This document shows positions 53,301-60,509 of a stretch of 64,000 nucleotides of DNA, piece by piece. How positions within the stretch are numbered: the first letter of the stretch is position 1; each line of letters opens with the position of its first letter. Source of the stretch: Isoetes taiwanensis (taxonomy: Eukaryota > Streptophyta > Lycopodiopsida > Isoetales > Isoetaceae); contig JAJEKV010000067.1 of assembly GCA_021234155.1 (NCBI GenBank), forward strand, positions 1,796,755 through 1,860,754, in the 5' to 3' direction. The notes below the pieces were generated by a model. That model ran no database searches. It saw only the letters and a program-made list of their open reading frames with translations, and had not been told where the DNA came from. The translations under genes were made by a program, and so were the position numbers.

Positions 53301-54143
53301 TATTCTCACTCTTCAATGAGCAAGCAAAAGGGGACCGACAAAAGGCCGGCGCCTTTAAATTGTCAGAACCTTGGGTGGAAGGATCTGGAAGGGATGAAGG
53401 AGGCCGGGACCCTAACATCCAGGGAGCTTGGAATGGAGATTTCCAGAGTGAGGGAAAAACTGTTCAACACGGGGAGCTTCACGTCCAGTGTGCTGAAGAC
53501 TCTACAACACTCGGCAGTGGGGAGGGAAGTTGTGGTTCATAAAGAAAAAGCTCCGGACAAGACCACAGATGGAGCAGATGACACCACACGGGAGGAATCA
53601 GATGATGAAGCAGACGAAGATATGGTCGACTCCCCATTAATGGATCCAGATGAGCAGATCAGGATTTCACATAGAGGGGCACAGAAAATGGAGCAGCTGG
53701 CTCAGTATTATCCGTTGGGAATATCACACAAGCTGGTGCTGGACATCAGACGCCTGAAGGTTTGCACGGGAGATGCCGTCTTGTTCAACCACAGGGAATT
53801 TAATCCAGCACACATGCTGGAGATTCTGAACCTGATGGTGCGACATCCTGTTGCAGATCCAATGCCTGCGGATGTCATACCTTTCAGCAGATCGACCGGT
53901 GAGTTGTTCAGCTGGAAGTCTGAGGAGGACCTGAAGGGAAAAGACGTTGATTACGGGTTGTAGGCGGTCGCGATTCGGTGAGGGCAGCGCAGGTATTGCA
54001 GACGGAGAAGGAGAGGTGCCGCAGGATCAAGGATAGATATGCCAAAGCGAGAGTCGCGAGTTCTTTTCGGGGGCGCCAAAGAACGGAGCCGGGCGATTAG
54101 CCATCGCCAAAACACAATAGCAGCCGAGTGCCGCCTACATAAG
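50376..54143 (+). CDS. Cargo gene, exons 1-3: unknown Ser/Lys-rich protein
   Basis: Exon 1 (50,376-50,422) encodes MASNSAASSSSNLSP. Intron 1 (50,423-52,778, GT..AG) joins it in frame to exon 2 (52,779-52,939: KTSKVRKRLNLQGSSSRKK and a GSSGSKKRKSG basic tail resembling a nuclear-localisation signal). Intron 2 is only 62 bp (52,940-53,001), and exon 3 starts AFTTESLVITGRTPFFII. The protein then runs about 320 residues with an acidic stretch (EESDDEADEDMVDSP, about 53,590-53,640) and LVLDIRRLKVCTGDAVLFNHREF near the end. After a frame slip in the GGG run at 53,956, it continues DSVRAAQVLQTEKERCRRIK toward a donor at 54,143. Both splice junctions keep the frame, which is strong evidence that it is or was a real gene. 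No known family is recognised; a nuclear role is an inference from the basic motifs. Confidence 0.65.
51150..51900. repeat. Four related foldback hairpin units
   Basis: Four units share a centre ACTCTCCTTCGAACCATCTTCGTCGAATATTGCGAAGGG (variants), at about 51,165-51,230, 51,335-51,420, 51,640-51,730 and 51,785-51,865. Outer arms are inverted, for example GGCCTCCACCCAGTC at 51,645 against GACTGGGTGGAGGCC at 51,715, and CAGACAGTC against GACTGTCTG in the last unit. Each could fold into an 80-90-nt hairpin. CCTCTACAACTAACCAC follows units 2, 3 and 4. The outer stems differ in sequence between units but keep pairing. Confidence 0.75.
52246..52472 (-). CDS. Antisense exon with a plant-transposase-type module, inside cargo intron 1
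   Basis: On the minus strand an open segment reads LIDEHGAKVACEEELPHTGT, then TRIALIQVLDANALLMRP, TLGEAAGSVIQWPKKLLREE, and stops exactly at a consensus donor AAGAG|GTGAGT (exon end 52,246). An acceptor-like AG precedes it at about 52,473. Upstream on the same strand, ATGGCGCCACGACGCG|GTAAGC (near 52,545-52,560) looks like a first exon. The VxVxxVxDxxAxLxRP..TLGxAxGSxIxWPxxLL pattern recalls the module near the C-terminus of plant En/Spm-type transposases, and resembles the N-terminal module of the minus-strand transposase here. It may be an upstream exon of that gene, which would then overlap the cargo gene antisense. Confidence 0.45.
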
Positions 54144-54974
54144 GTAAATAACCATCTCGATTGGCGGCGATGATTCGCGAAGTCGAAAGCCCTAGCATCC
54201 TATCATTTCCGATTTTCGAGGTTTTCGACTCGCGAGTCGAAAGCCGGGGAACACAGAAAATCAAAGGATGCGGAGCTCTCTCGACTTCAGCGAAGTTGAG
54301 AAAACCCCGAGAAGTAAAAAGAAAATTAAACATTCAAAGGGACTTTTTCGACTGCGGAGTCGAGAAACCCCGGGCGTAAAGAACATTCGAGATTAATGGT
54401 TGACGACCGAAAGCATCGAGCCTTCCCATCCTTTCTTCCCCGCCTCTTGAGACAGCAATGTCGCTTTTAGTTTCTATTCTAAGTTGCATCGTTCAAGAGG
54501 CGCAAGAAGGAAGGATTTGGGAATGAGTGGTGCTTTCACCGCCTTCACTCGCGTGCTATGTTCTCTCCTCTCAGGGGTATTCTCGACTTCATGAAGTCGA
54601 GAAAGTCCCTTGAATCTTTTCCTTGTGTTTCCTCTCACTTTCTCATTTCGGTCGAAACCCTGTGGTAATAGAAAGAACATTGGAGATTAATGGCTGGAGA
54701 GCAAAAGCATCGAGCCTTCCCAATCTTTCTTTCCCCGCCTCTTCGGGCAATGTCGCTTAGTTTATATCCTAAGTTGCATCGTTCGAAGAGGCGTGAAAGC
54801 AAAGATTTGGGAATGCGCGATGCTCTCTCTCTGGCATGGACTATGTTTTCTTCTTTCCTGTGGGTATTCTCGACTCGCGAGTCGAGAAACCCCCTGCATC
54901 CTCCTATTTAGTGTTTACTTCGGGTGTTAGTAGATACTTTCATGCTCTAACATTGGGACATTTACTGAATGCAG
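54144..54974 (+). other. Probable intron with a 295-bp tandem duplication and palindromes
   Basis: A donor-like CATAAG|GTAAAT (54,143/54,144) and an acceptor GAATGCAG|CCCGTATCC (54,974/54,975) bound 831 bp with no sustained frame. About 54,390-54,684 and 54,685-54,905 are copies offset by 295 bp, sharing GCATCGAGCCTTCCCA, CCCCGCCTCTT and CTAAGTTGCATCGTTC. Each copy ends in a palindrome (54,580 and 54,867); three more palindromes precede them. The splice phases do not fit perfectly, so the exact borders are uncertain. Confidence 0.55.
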
Positions 54975-55713
54975 CCCGTATCCTGACCAGATCATACACG
55001 CTCGGCAACAGTGGAAAGCATTGGGTTGTCCGCAGCGTCCTAAAGGAAACAGGGCTCCCTCGGATAAGTGGAAGACCTTTGAGAAACTATGCAGATATGT
55101 TCTGCTGGAAAGCCAGGAAGATGATGAGGGAGAGGATGAAGAGGAGAAGAAGAAGAGAACACCAAGAAAGGGCAGGGAGTCTCTCTCAGACCAATATGAC
55201 CTCATTCTTAGCACTGAGGCGGTCTGGGAGAAATGGACTGAGATATGGGCTCAATGGACAAGAGGCAAGCTGAAGGACAGCAATGGAGAATTCCCATGCA
55301 GGCCGGACCCAAAGTTGTTCGACATGCAATTTATGAAAAGGATACAGGGCCTGACCGACAAGGAAACGCTTGATCTACAGGGCAGAGTCCTGGATGGAAC
55401 AATCCTGCTAAGGAAGAGTAGAAGCTCAAAAATGCAGGACGCAAAGGATTATGCCACAGTCCTAAAGAGACGGCGTGCGTTGGAAGAAGGCATCACGGAG
55501 TTCTGCAATGTTGCTTCCAATGAATACCATGACTTTGATTATTACAAGGAAAAGGCTGCCCTTGATGAGGAAGATATGAAGGAGTTGAACCGTCTATGTC
55601 AACCCTACATCAACACCAAGCTAAAGGGTAACGTAAAAACCCTTCCCTTTCCCTCGAACGCGTGCTATGGCAATTTGAAGAGGAAGCTTGGATTGAGGGG
55701 TGGTCCTATTTAA
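54975..55713 (+). CDS. Cargo exon: acidic/basic protein segment, function unknown
   Basis: In frame from the acceptor the segment reads PYPDQIIHARQQWKALGCPQ, then DKWKTFEKLCRYVLLES. An acidic run (EDDEGEDEEEKKKR, about 55,115-55,160) and a mostly helical 180-residue stretch follow, including SLSDQYDLILSTEAVWEKW, TLDLQGRVLDGTILLRK and EEDMKELNRLCQPYINTKLKG. It ends at a TAA at 55,711 in the current frame. One G fewer in the GGGG run at about 55,696 would keep it open into the next segment. I recognise no family; it may be the N-terminal half of the methyltransferase-like protein that follows. Confidence 0.6.
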
Positions 55714-56584
55714 GACCGATGATAGCTCCATTCCATTCTGGTAACCTTGGGACACAAGGGATTTGGTGGTCCGAGGCGGCACTGGGCCCGTGGCACTATT
55801 TGCCATCAATATGATCGAAGACCCCACCCTTTTTTATGACAAAGCTGACATAGAGCAGTTGGTACAAGACGTAAACGGACATCACCGACACGGATACTTT
55901 TCGTTTTCCTTGTCTTTTGCATTAGGGCAATCGGGACAACAAATTTGTCTCCCAATGGGCAGCTGGTATTAACTTCAACAACAAGATCTTGTACTCCATA
56001 TACGAACTTGAACATGAGTGTAGACTTGGCTTGCCGAAGGCACCAAGCTTTGCCAATATAGTTTTGGTTTTGGTTTCAAAATCGGCTGTAGACCTGGACA
56101 AGTGGTGGTCTAGCGAACATCATTATCTCGACAAATTCATGATTTCTCAAGAGCAGATGGAACCCTGGAAGGGCGGCAGATTTATGGAGGATGTGCCATC
56201 GATGGACAAAGTCAGCAATGATTGTGCGACAGGTCCAATACATAGAATTCCTATCCGGCCAAGAGTTATCAAGTACTTCATAACCAGCTTGGTCGAGGAA
56301 GATCAAATTGTATGCGAGTGGTACATAAATGGCCTGTCAGGGGGCTATGCTATATGGAATGAAACCTATATCCGTGGTTGGAAATAAGGACATGGTTGAA
56401 ACCATTCGGTCATACCTGGATCTGCTTCATGAGCATTTCAAAGGGAGGAAGACGAATGGAAGCAGTAAGGACGATGATGACGAAGACAAACCTGAGAGCC
56501 AGGGAGAGAAAGTGGACGGAGACGAGAATGTCGAAGGTTTGGATGCGAAGCTGCAGATCAAATTCTTGAGAATCTGAGATTGAG
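55714..56584 (+). pseudogene. Possible beta-class DNA methyltransferase-like segment, frameshifted
   Basis: The pieces in order are: GPVALFAINMIEDPTLFYDK then DIEQLVQDVNG (about 55,785-55,880); NFNNKILYSIYELEHECRLG and DKWWSSEHHYLDKFM; HRIPIRPRVIKYFITSLVEE; DQIVCEWYINGLSG; then after a slip in a G5 run at about 56,340, AMLYGMKPISVVGNKDMVE and an acidic tail. DPTLF could be a degraded DPP[W/F] catalytic motif. RPRVIKYFI..V.EW..G.SG, followed by an acidic position, has the shape of the motif X/motif I region that comes last in beta-class N4/N6 methyltransferases. The match is weak and the DPP motif is not intact, so this is a hypothesis. An acidic linker leads to the donor GAG|GTGAAT at 56,584. 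Confidence 0.33.
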
Positions 56585-56716
56585 GTGAATCACTTTGCTC
56601 TCTCGGTGTTTCTCGACTCGCGAGTCGAGAAACCTTTCCGGACTTTTAACTTTTTCCATTCTCGACTCGCGAGTCGAGAAAACCAGTTTCCTATCTGATG
56701 TCTCTCATCATTTCAG
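56585..56716 (+). other. 132-bp intron carrying two perfect palindromes
   Basis: Donor TTGAG|GTGAATCAC and acceptor CATCATTTCAG|GAAAATCG bound an intron whose removal joins ENLRL to RKIEVNDSGSLTIS in one frame. Its body holds two complete palindromes (56,609-56,632 and 56,659-56,680) only 26 bp apart, so the spliced-out RNA would form two strong hairpins. Confidence 0.65.
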
Positions 56717-57533
56717 GAAAATCGAAGTCAACGACTCCGGATCTTTGACAATATCTAGTGGCGGTTCACATCACGAGGAGGACACTGCATTCAACAAAGA
56801 CAATCAAGAGCAAGACACTGCGGGCAACAAGAAAGGAATAATGATCCCGCATATGGATCCCGATCAAGGGGAAATCTGGTCAGAGCCAACTGGGATCCAG
56901 ATGGTCCCACCAAGCTTGTAATAGTATTAGCTGCAGTATACCACGATAAAGACGTCCCTGAGCTTAACATCTCGCAGATCCCGACGAAAACGGACCATAA
57001 AATCGTGTATCCGAGGCCTAGAGCAAAGGAAATTGTTGAATGGTGCATGGAACGGAGATTCGAAGTGGCCATATGGTCGTGTATGGCAAAGAAAAATATT
57101 GTCAATGTCCTTGGTGTTATCGGCCTTCCAGTTTTGAAGTTCAAGTTTGTTTGGGGAAGCGAAAGGGTCGAGCATGTGTCAGACCTCGATCCAGCCATCA
57201 CAAAGGGGAAGCCTATTATGGTGAAAAGGCTGGACAGGGTTTACGAACAATTCCCGGACTATGGCAAACATAACACGCTGATCATAGACGACTCCGCCTA
57301 CAAGTGCTATCATAACTCGAAAATACAATCATTGCTAAGAGTTATCGACCAGAAGAGTATGAAATGGATAGGTGGTTGTCTTTCAAGCTCGTTCCTGTCT
57401 TGACGGAATCCCTGTTTGCCATACTTGTGGCCGATGTCATTAGGAACTATCCGCACCTCAAGGAACCAGATCCAGATAGCAGGGCGAGCATGAACGCTAT
57501 GGACAAGAAATTTTATGGTGATCAAGACGAGTG
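56717..57533 (+). CDS. FCP1/NLI-interacting-factor phosphatase-like domain, catalytic site degenerate
   Basis: FCP1-homology proteins are HAD-fold phosphatases acting on Ser/Thr residues such as the RNA polymerase II tail. The frame from about 56,905 reads TKLVIVLAAVYHDKD, then VYPRPRAKEIVEWCM, FEVAIWSCMAKKNIVNVL, FKFVWGSERVEH, KPIMVKRLDRVYEQFPDYGK and HNTLIIDDSAYKCYHN. This is the full motif order of the domain, including the late NTLxIDDS. After a slip in an A4 run at about 57,318 it continues SYRPEEYEMDRW and LVPVLTESL to a TGA at 57,531. The catalytic DxDx[T/V] near the N-terminus is replaced by VLAAV, so the domain is probably not an active phosphatase. A separate frame slip at about 56,910 separates the domain from an acidic, His-containing leader encoded by the start of this exon. 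Confidence 0.68.
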
Positions 57534-58025
57534 ACCACTGCTTTCAGATTTTCGAGTTGTGTAAATCATGTAAAGAAATGTGAAGAAATGTACTATATTT
57601 TGTAATGAATATACTTGTACATTGACTTTTCGCTGGCTTTCTCGACTCGCGAGTCGAGAAAGGCATGCTTGTTCTGTTGATGAAACCATTTGTGTGTTTG
57701 TTTGTGTGACTGGATGCAGCCATAATCTGTAATGATAATGGTTGTACATTGGGTTTCCTGGGCCTTTCTTGACTCGCGAGTCGAGAAAGGCACTGCTTGT
57801 CTCGTTGACGAAACCATTTGTATGCTTCCGTCTGTGATTGGATGCAGCCATATTCTAATGAGAATGGTTGTACTTTGACTTTTCTGGGCCTTTCTCAACT
57901 CGCGAGTCGAGAAAGACACTACTTGCCACGTGAATGTATACAGTTATATGGAATGAATGTTCTCCATTGTATTTTGAATTCACCATTCTTTTCTTCGTTT
58001 TGACTAATGATACCGTAATTGTCAG
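57534..58025 (+). repeat. Three ~126-bp tandem repeats, each centred on a palindrome
   Basis: Units at about 57,600-57,725, 57,726-57,852 and 57,853-57,930 (last one partial) share TTGTACATTG.CTTT, the palindrome, CACTGCTTGT, GAAACCATTTGT and GATGCAGCCAT. Palindrome centres are 127 and 126 bp apart. The region follows the FCP1-like stop codon and ends at an acceptor GTAATTGTCAG (58,025), so it is either a 3' spacer or an intron. Confidence 0.85.
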
Positions 58026-58426
58026 ATCCGGCAGCAGCACAGATACCGTTCAGGCATCACAGAGACCGCTCTAGGCGGCACAGATCCCGCTCAAGGCGGC
58101 AGAAATTCCGTTCTGGCACAGATCCCGCTCACGCTACACTCTTGCCCGGCCTTTGGGATAAGGTTGCTCGTGAATGCAGACGCCATGCACACGCTCGGGA
58201 GAAAGAAGAGGAGAAGAAGTTAGAGACAGTCCAGAAAGCTCAAAGCATCTTGCAAGCATTGCATAACATCCACGGAGGTTGGGGAAGGAGTATATTCGAT
58301 GAAAAGCTGCGGGAGGAGAGTGGAGAAGTCGGGTGGACAGGTCAGCCGGTGGTTCCAGAGGCACCTCCTCGTGAGGCATTCCACACTCTTCAGGTTGCCC
58401 CTAAGGTTTACAGACGGCATGAATAA
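58026..58426 (+). CDS. Last cargo exon: Arg/Ser-rich then helical segment
   Basis: From the acceptor the frame reads DPAAAQIPFRHHRDRSRRHR and SRSRRQKFRSG, an SR/RH-rich basic stretch. It continues LLPGLWDKVARECRRHAHAR, EKEEEKKLETVQKAQSILQ and a C-terminal VYRRHE before TAA. The SR-rich stretch resembles nuclear or RNA-binding protein tails, but no domain is recognised. An AATAAA follows 120 bp later, which supports this as a terminal exon. How it is spliced to the FCP1-like exon, which ends in its own stop, is not clear; it may be a separate protein. Confidence 0.5.
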
Positions 58427-58545
58427 GCGCCGCAAGTTAATCCCCTAAGGTGGACCACCTACCACGATGATGTAACTGTAGTGACAGCAAGACCGCCATG
58501 GTCTCTGCGTCCGATGTAAAATACATTGTACCTATTCAATTTATT

Positions 58546-58551
58546 AATAAA
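58546..58551 (+). terminator. Polyadenylation signal AATAAA of the cargo gene
   Basis: AATAAA lies in an A/T-rich stretch about 120 bp after the last cargo stop codon and about 240 bp inside the right end of the element, which suits a 3' end contained within the transposon. Confidence 0.55.
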
Positions 58552-58754
58552 AAATCTTTTTCGACTAGAACTTTGGTTTCAATCTTTAATGAATTTCCTT
58601 TGTTTGCGTTGCATTGTTCTTGTTCTCGACTCGCTATCCGAGAAAACTGGAAGAAAGCTTGGATGCACACTTACAAACAAAAATTGGAATTAAGGATAGA
58701 TTTCGGGTCGGGGTGCTCCTTTTTGTGTAAATTAACAGGGTTCCGAAAAAAAGT

Positions 58755-58791
58755 GGGAATGGAATGAGTCCCAATTTAATTAAATACGACT
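58755..58791 (-). repeat. Right terminal inverted repeat
   Basis: Reverse-complemented from 58,791, it reads AGTCGTATTTAATTAAA, then TTGGGACTCATTCC. The first 17 bases match the left terminus exactly. The only substitution before the left-arm expansion is A/T at position 18. Confidence 0.9.
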
Positions 58792-58797
58792 TCTATA
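58792..58797 (+). repeat. Target-site duplication, right copy (TCTATA)
   Basis: Identical to 46,519-46,524. From here the interrupted RT frame resumes as AAG CCT TTC (Lys-Pro-Phe). Confidence 0.9.
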
Positions 58798-60509
58798 AGC
58801 CTTTCAAAGTATTTGCAGACTGCTCAAGCAATAAATGCCCATGTGCTAATCCAAATCTGGCCAAGTTTATTGACCAGAGTATTGGACATATCAGGACCAC
58901 TAATCTTGACATCATTCACAACGGAAAACTCAGAAAAGCTTTTACTTGTGGATTTAATCATATACCGGATAGTGGCTTTAGCATTCAAGAATTCATGGGT
59001 GATTTTACCAGATTATGCACACAATTCTTCCAGGTACACAAATATGACATTCTGGATTTATCCCCTACAGACATTGATAATATACAGAATATTTTGATTG
59101 AATTTGCACACTGTGAAATTGTTGCTTTCAAAGCAAATCTGGCTCCTAAAAGGTTTATTTGGAACGATCCATTAGTTATGAAAAATATTGAATGGCTTAA
59201 TGGTAATCTGTACATTTCTGGTTTGGACAAAGCCTCCAATAATGTTGTGTTTATTTGTCAAAGACATATTGCTGATATGGCAAGAAGCAGACTAGACAGC
59301 CGTGATTTCATAAAAAGTGAGCTTCCCCATGAGCTTATTAAAAACAGATGTATGATTGAGATTGACAAATTGATGAATTGTAACTCAGATAAAGAGGGCA
59401 AATTACCCTACTTGATGGCTACCTTCAAAGCCCATAAAGGAGAGTATAGATGGTTAACTAACGCACACAATACTATCTTCTCCAATATTGCTAGCTTCAT
59501 CACTGCTGTGCTCAGTAATTTTGTTGAAGTATGGCCTAAAGTCTGCTTCAGAAAAACTGCAATGATCAGATTATGGAGCAAAAAGAAAGTTAATGCGTCC
59601 TGGATTGTTAATTCAGTTTTTGATGTTGTTCTGAACTTGCCTCACAAAATACATGAGGTTTTTGCAGCAGATATCACTAGATGCTATGAAAACATTCCCT
59701 TAGAGGGTAATGAAGGCATTATTAAAGTTATGTGTGATGTTGCAGACATGGTATGGATATTCATGATGGAGGATCAACATTTATTTGACCTTCTTATCAA
59801 ATGCAAGAATGGTCAATACATTGTCAAATGGGTCAGGAATCATTTGGATAAAGAACATGCCAGCTGGGATTTTGTGTCTAGAGAACAGTTCAAAAGCATG
59901 AACCCATGGCTCTTGTGCAATTTCTTTCTTCAAATGGGAAATGATGTATGGAGACAACAAAAAGGAATTCTTATGGGATTTGCCTGCAGTCCATCTTGGT
60001 GCAACTTATACTTAGCATGGTTCGAACTTAGGTTCATTCTTAACCTCGGCAAACGTGGCAGAATTGCTGATATTTACAGGTTTCAAAACACCTCCAAATA
60101 CATTGATGACTTGAATATTATTAATGGGGGTAACTTGCAAGAGTTCTTTTCTTGTAATTCTGATCTTACAATCTACAACATGCAGCTCTTGGGCATTAAG
60201 GATGATACTTGTTATAAAGACATTGCTGGGACTACATACTCTATTGGGGTTAAGGCTAATTTCTTGAATGTCTCCTTTGAAGTTCTGGATCATGAAAGGG
60301 GCTTATTCATTACTCGCAGATATGACAAGAGAACGAAGCTCCCGTTTAAGGTAAACAAGTTCATCACGGCCACTAGCTGTAGGTCTTATGGACAAGCATC
60401 CAAGGGTATTATTTCTCAAATTCTTCCTTATGTTTATGCACACTCGGATGCTAATAATGCCGCTATGGACATTGCTGCACTAATTCTAGCCTTTTGTGAC
60501 AATGGATAA
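58798..60509 (+). CDS. Reverse transcriptase, Penelope-like type
   Basis: The open frame begins inside the transposon end at 58,764, but the native sequence starts at 58,798 with KPFKVFADCSSNKCPC. RT motifs appear in order. MATFKAHKGEYRWLTNAHN is the K-x-HK..R region that replaces the pre-palm motif in Penelope-like RTs. AADITRCYENIP is motif A. QQKGILMGFACSPSWCNLYL is motif B (MGxxxSPxxxNLY). KYIDDLNII is motif C (YxDD); FITRRYDKRTKLP lies near the end. Both catalytic aspartates of motif C and the motif A aspartate are present. The ORF is uninterrupted for 570 codons and ends AFCDNG at 60,509 with no visible GIY-YIG endonuclease. Either the C-terminus was lost to the L1 junction at about 60,510 or the element is endonuclease-deficient. 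It is not an L1-type RT. Confidence 0.75.

Larger units (their letters stand above)
50815..58645. repeat. Dispersed palindrome family, core CTCGACTCGCGAGTCGAG
   Basis: The 18-nt core is its own reverse complement, usually flanked by TT..AA or TTT..AAA to make 22-24-nt palindromes. Perfect or one-mismatch copies lie at 50,880-50,901; 51,584-51,605; 54,222-54,242; 54,867-54,888; 56,609-56,632; 56,659-56,680; 57,638-57,661; 57,765-57,788; 57,891-57,914. A variant with CTTC.TGAAG at the centre lies at 51,271-51,294 and 54,580-54,603. Degenerate copies lie near 50,815, 50,904, 51,045, 51,461, 51,541, 54,277, 54,344 and 58,623. All lie in introns or spacers of the element's cargo. I noticed none outside 46,525-58,791. 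Confidence 0.93.
46525..58791. mobile_element. 12.3-kb TIR DNA transposon with 6-bp target duplication and unusual cargo
   Basis: The element is bounded by inverted termini starting AGTCGTATTTAATTAAA and flanked by a perfect TCTATA duplication; excision restores the interrupted RT frame. Inside are a minus-strand DUF7869-type transposase-like gene (46,853-49,655), a plus-strand intron-containing cargo (50,376-58,426) with an FCP1-like domain, an antisense exon (52,246-52,472), and a family of palindromes apparently confined to the element. Six-bp duplications and 5'-AG ends occur in Polintons/Mavericks, but none of their hallmark genes (polB, integrase, ATPase, capsid, protease) is visible and the TIR is short. 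I therefore treat it as a separate superfamily. It is younger than the RT gene it disrupts. Confidence 0.85.
44221..60509 (+). mobile_element. Penelope-like-type retroelement, split by a later DNA element
   Basis: Coding sequence at 44,221-45,836 and 46,269-46,518 continues at 58,798-60,509 after a nested 12.3-kb insertion. Motif order in the last segment is that of a Penelope-like-element RT. No GIY-YIG endonuclease is visible, and neither the 5' end nor any terminal repeat could be located. Penelope-like elements are rarely reported in plants; those I recall are from conifers, which is one reason to suspect a non-angiosperm host. Confidence 0.6.

Noticed and set aside
50815-58645. CRISPR-like array
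   Set aside because: The repeated unit is a full palindrome with irregular spacing, inside a eukaryotic intron-containing gene; there are no spacers of uniform length and no cas genes.
46525-58791. Reading the element as a Polinton, virophage or endogenous large DNA virus
   Set aside because: TSD length and AG ends fit Polintons, but no polymerase B, integrase, packaging ATPase, protease or capsid segment was found and the cargo contains spliceosomal introns.
58764-58797. ATG at 58,764 as the true start of the RT protein
   Set aside because: This ATG lies inside the transposon's right terminal repeat; the native RT frame enters from 46,518 and resumes at 58,798.
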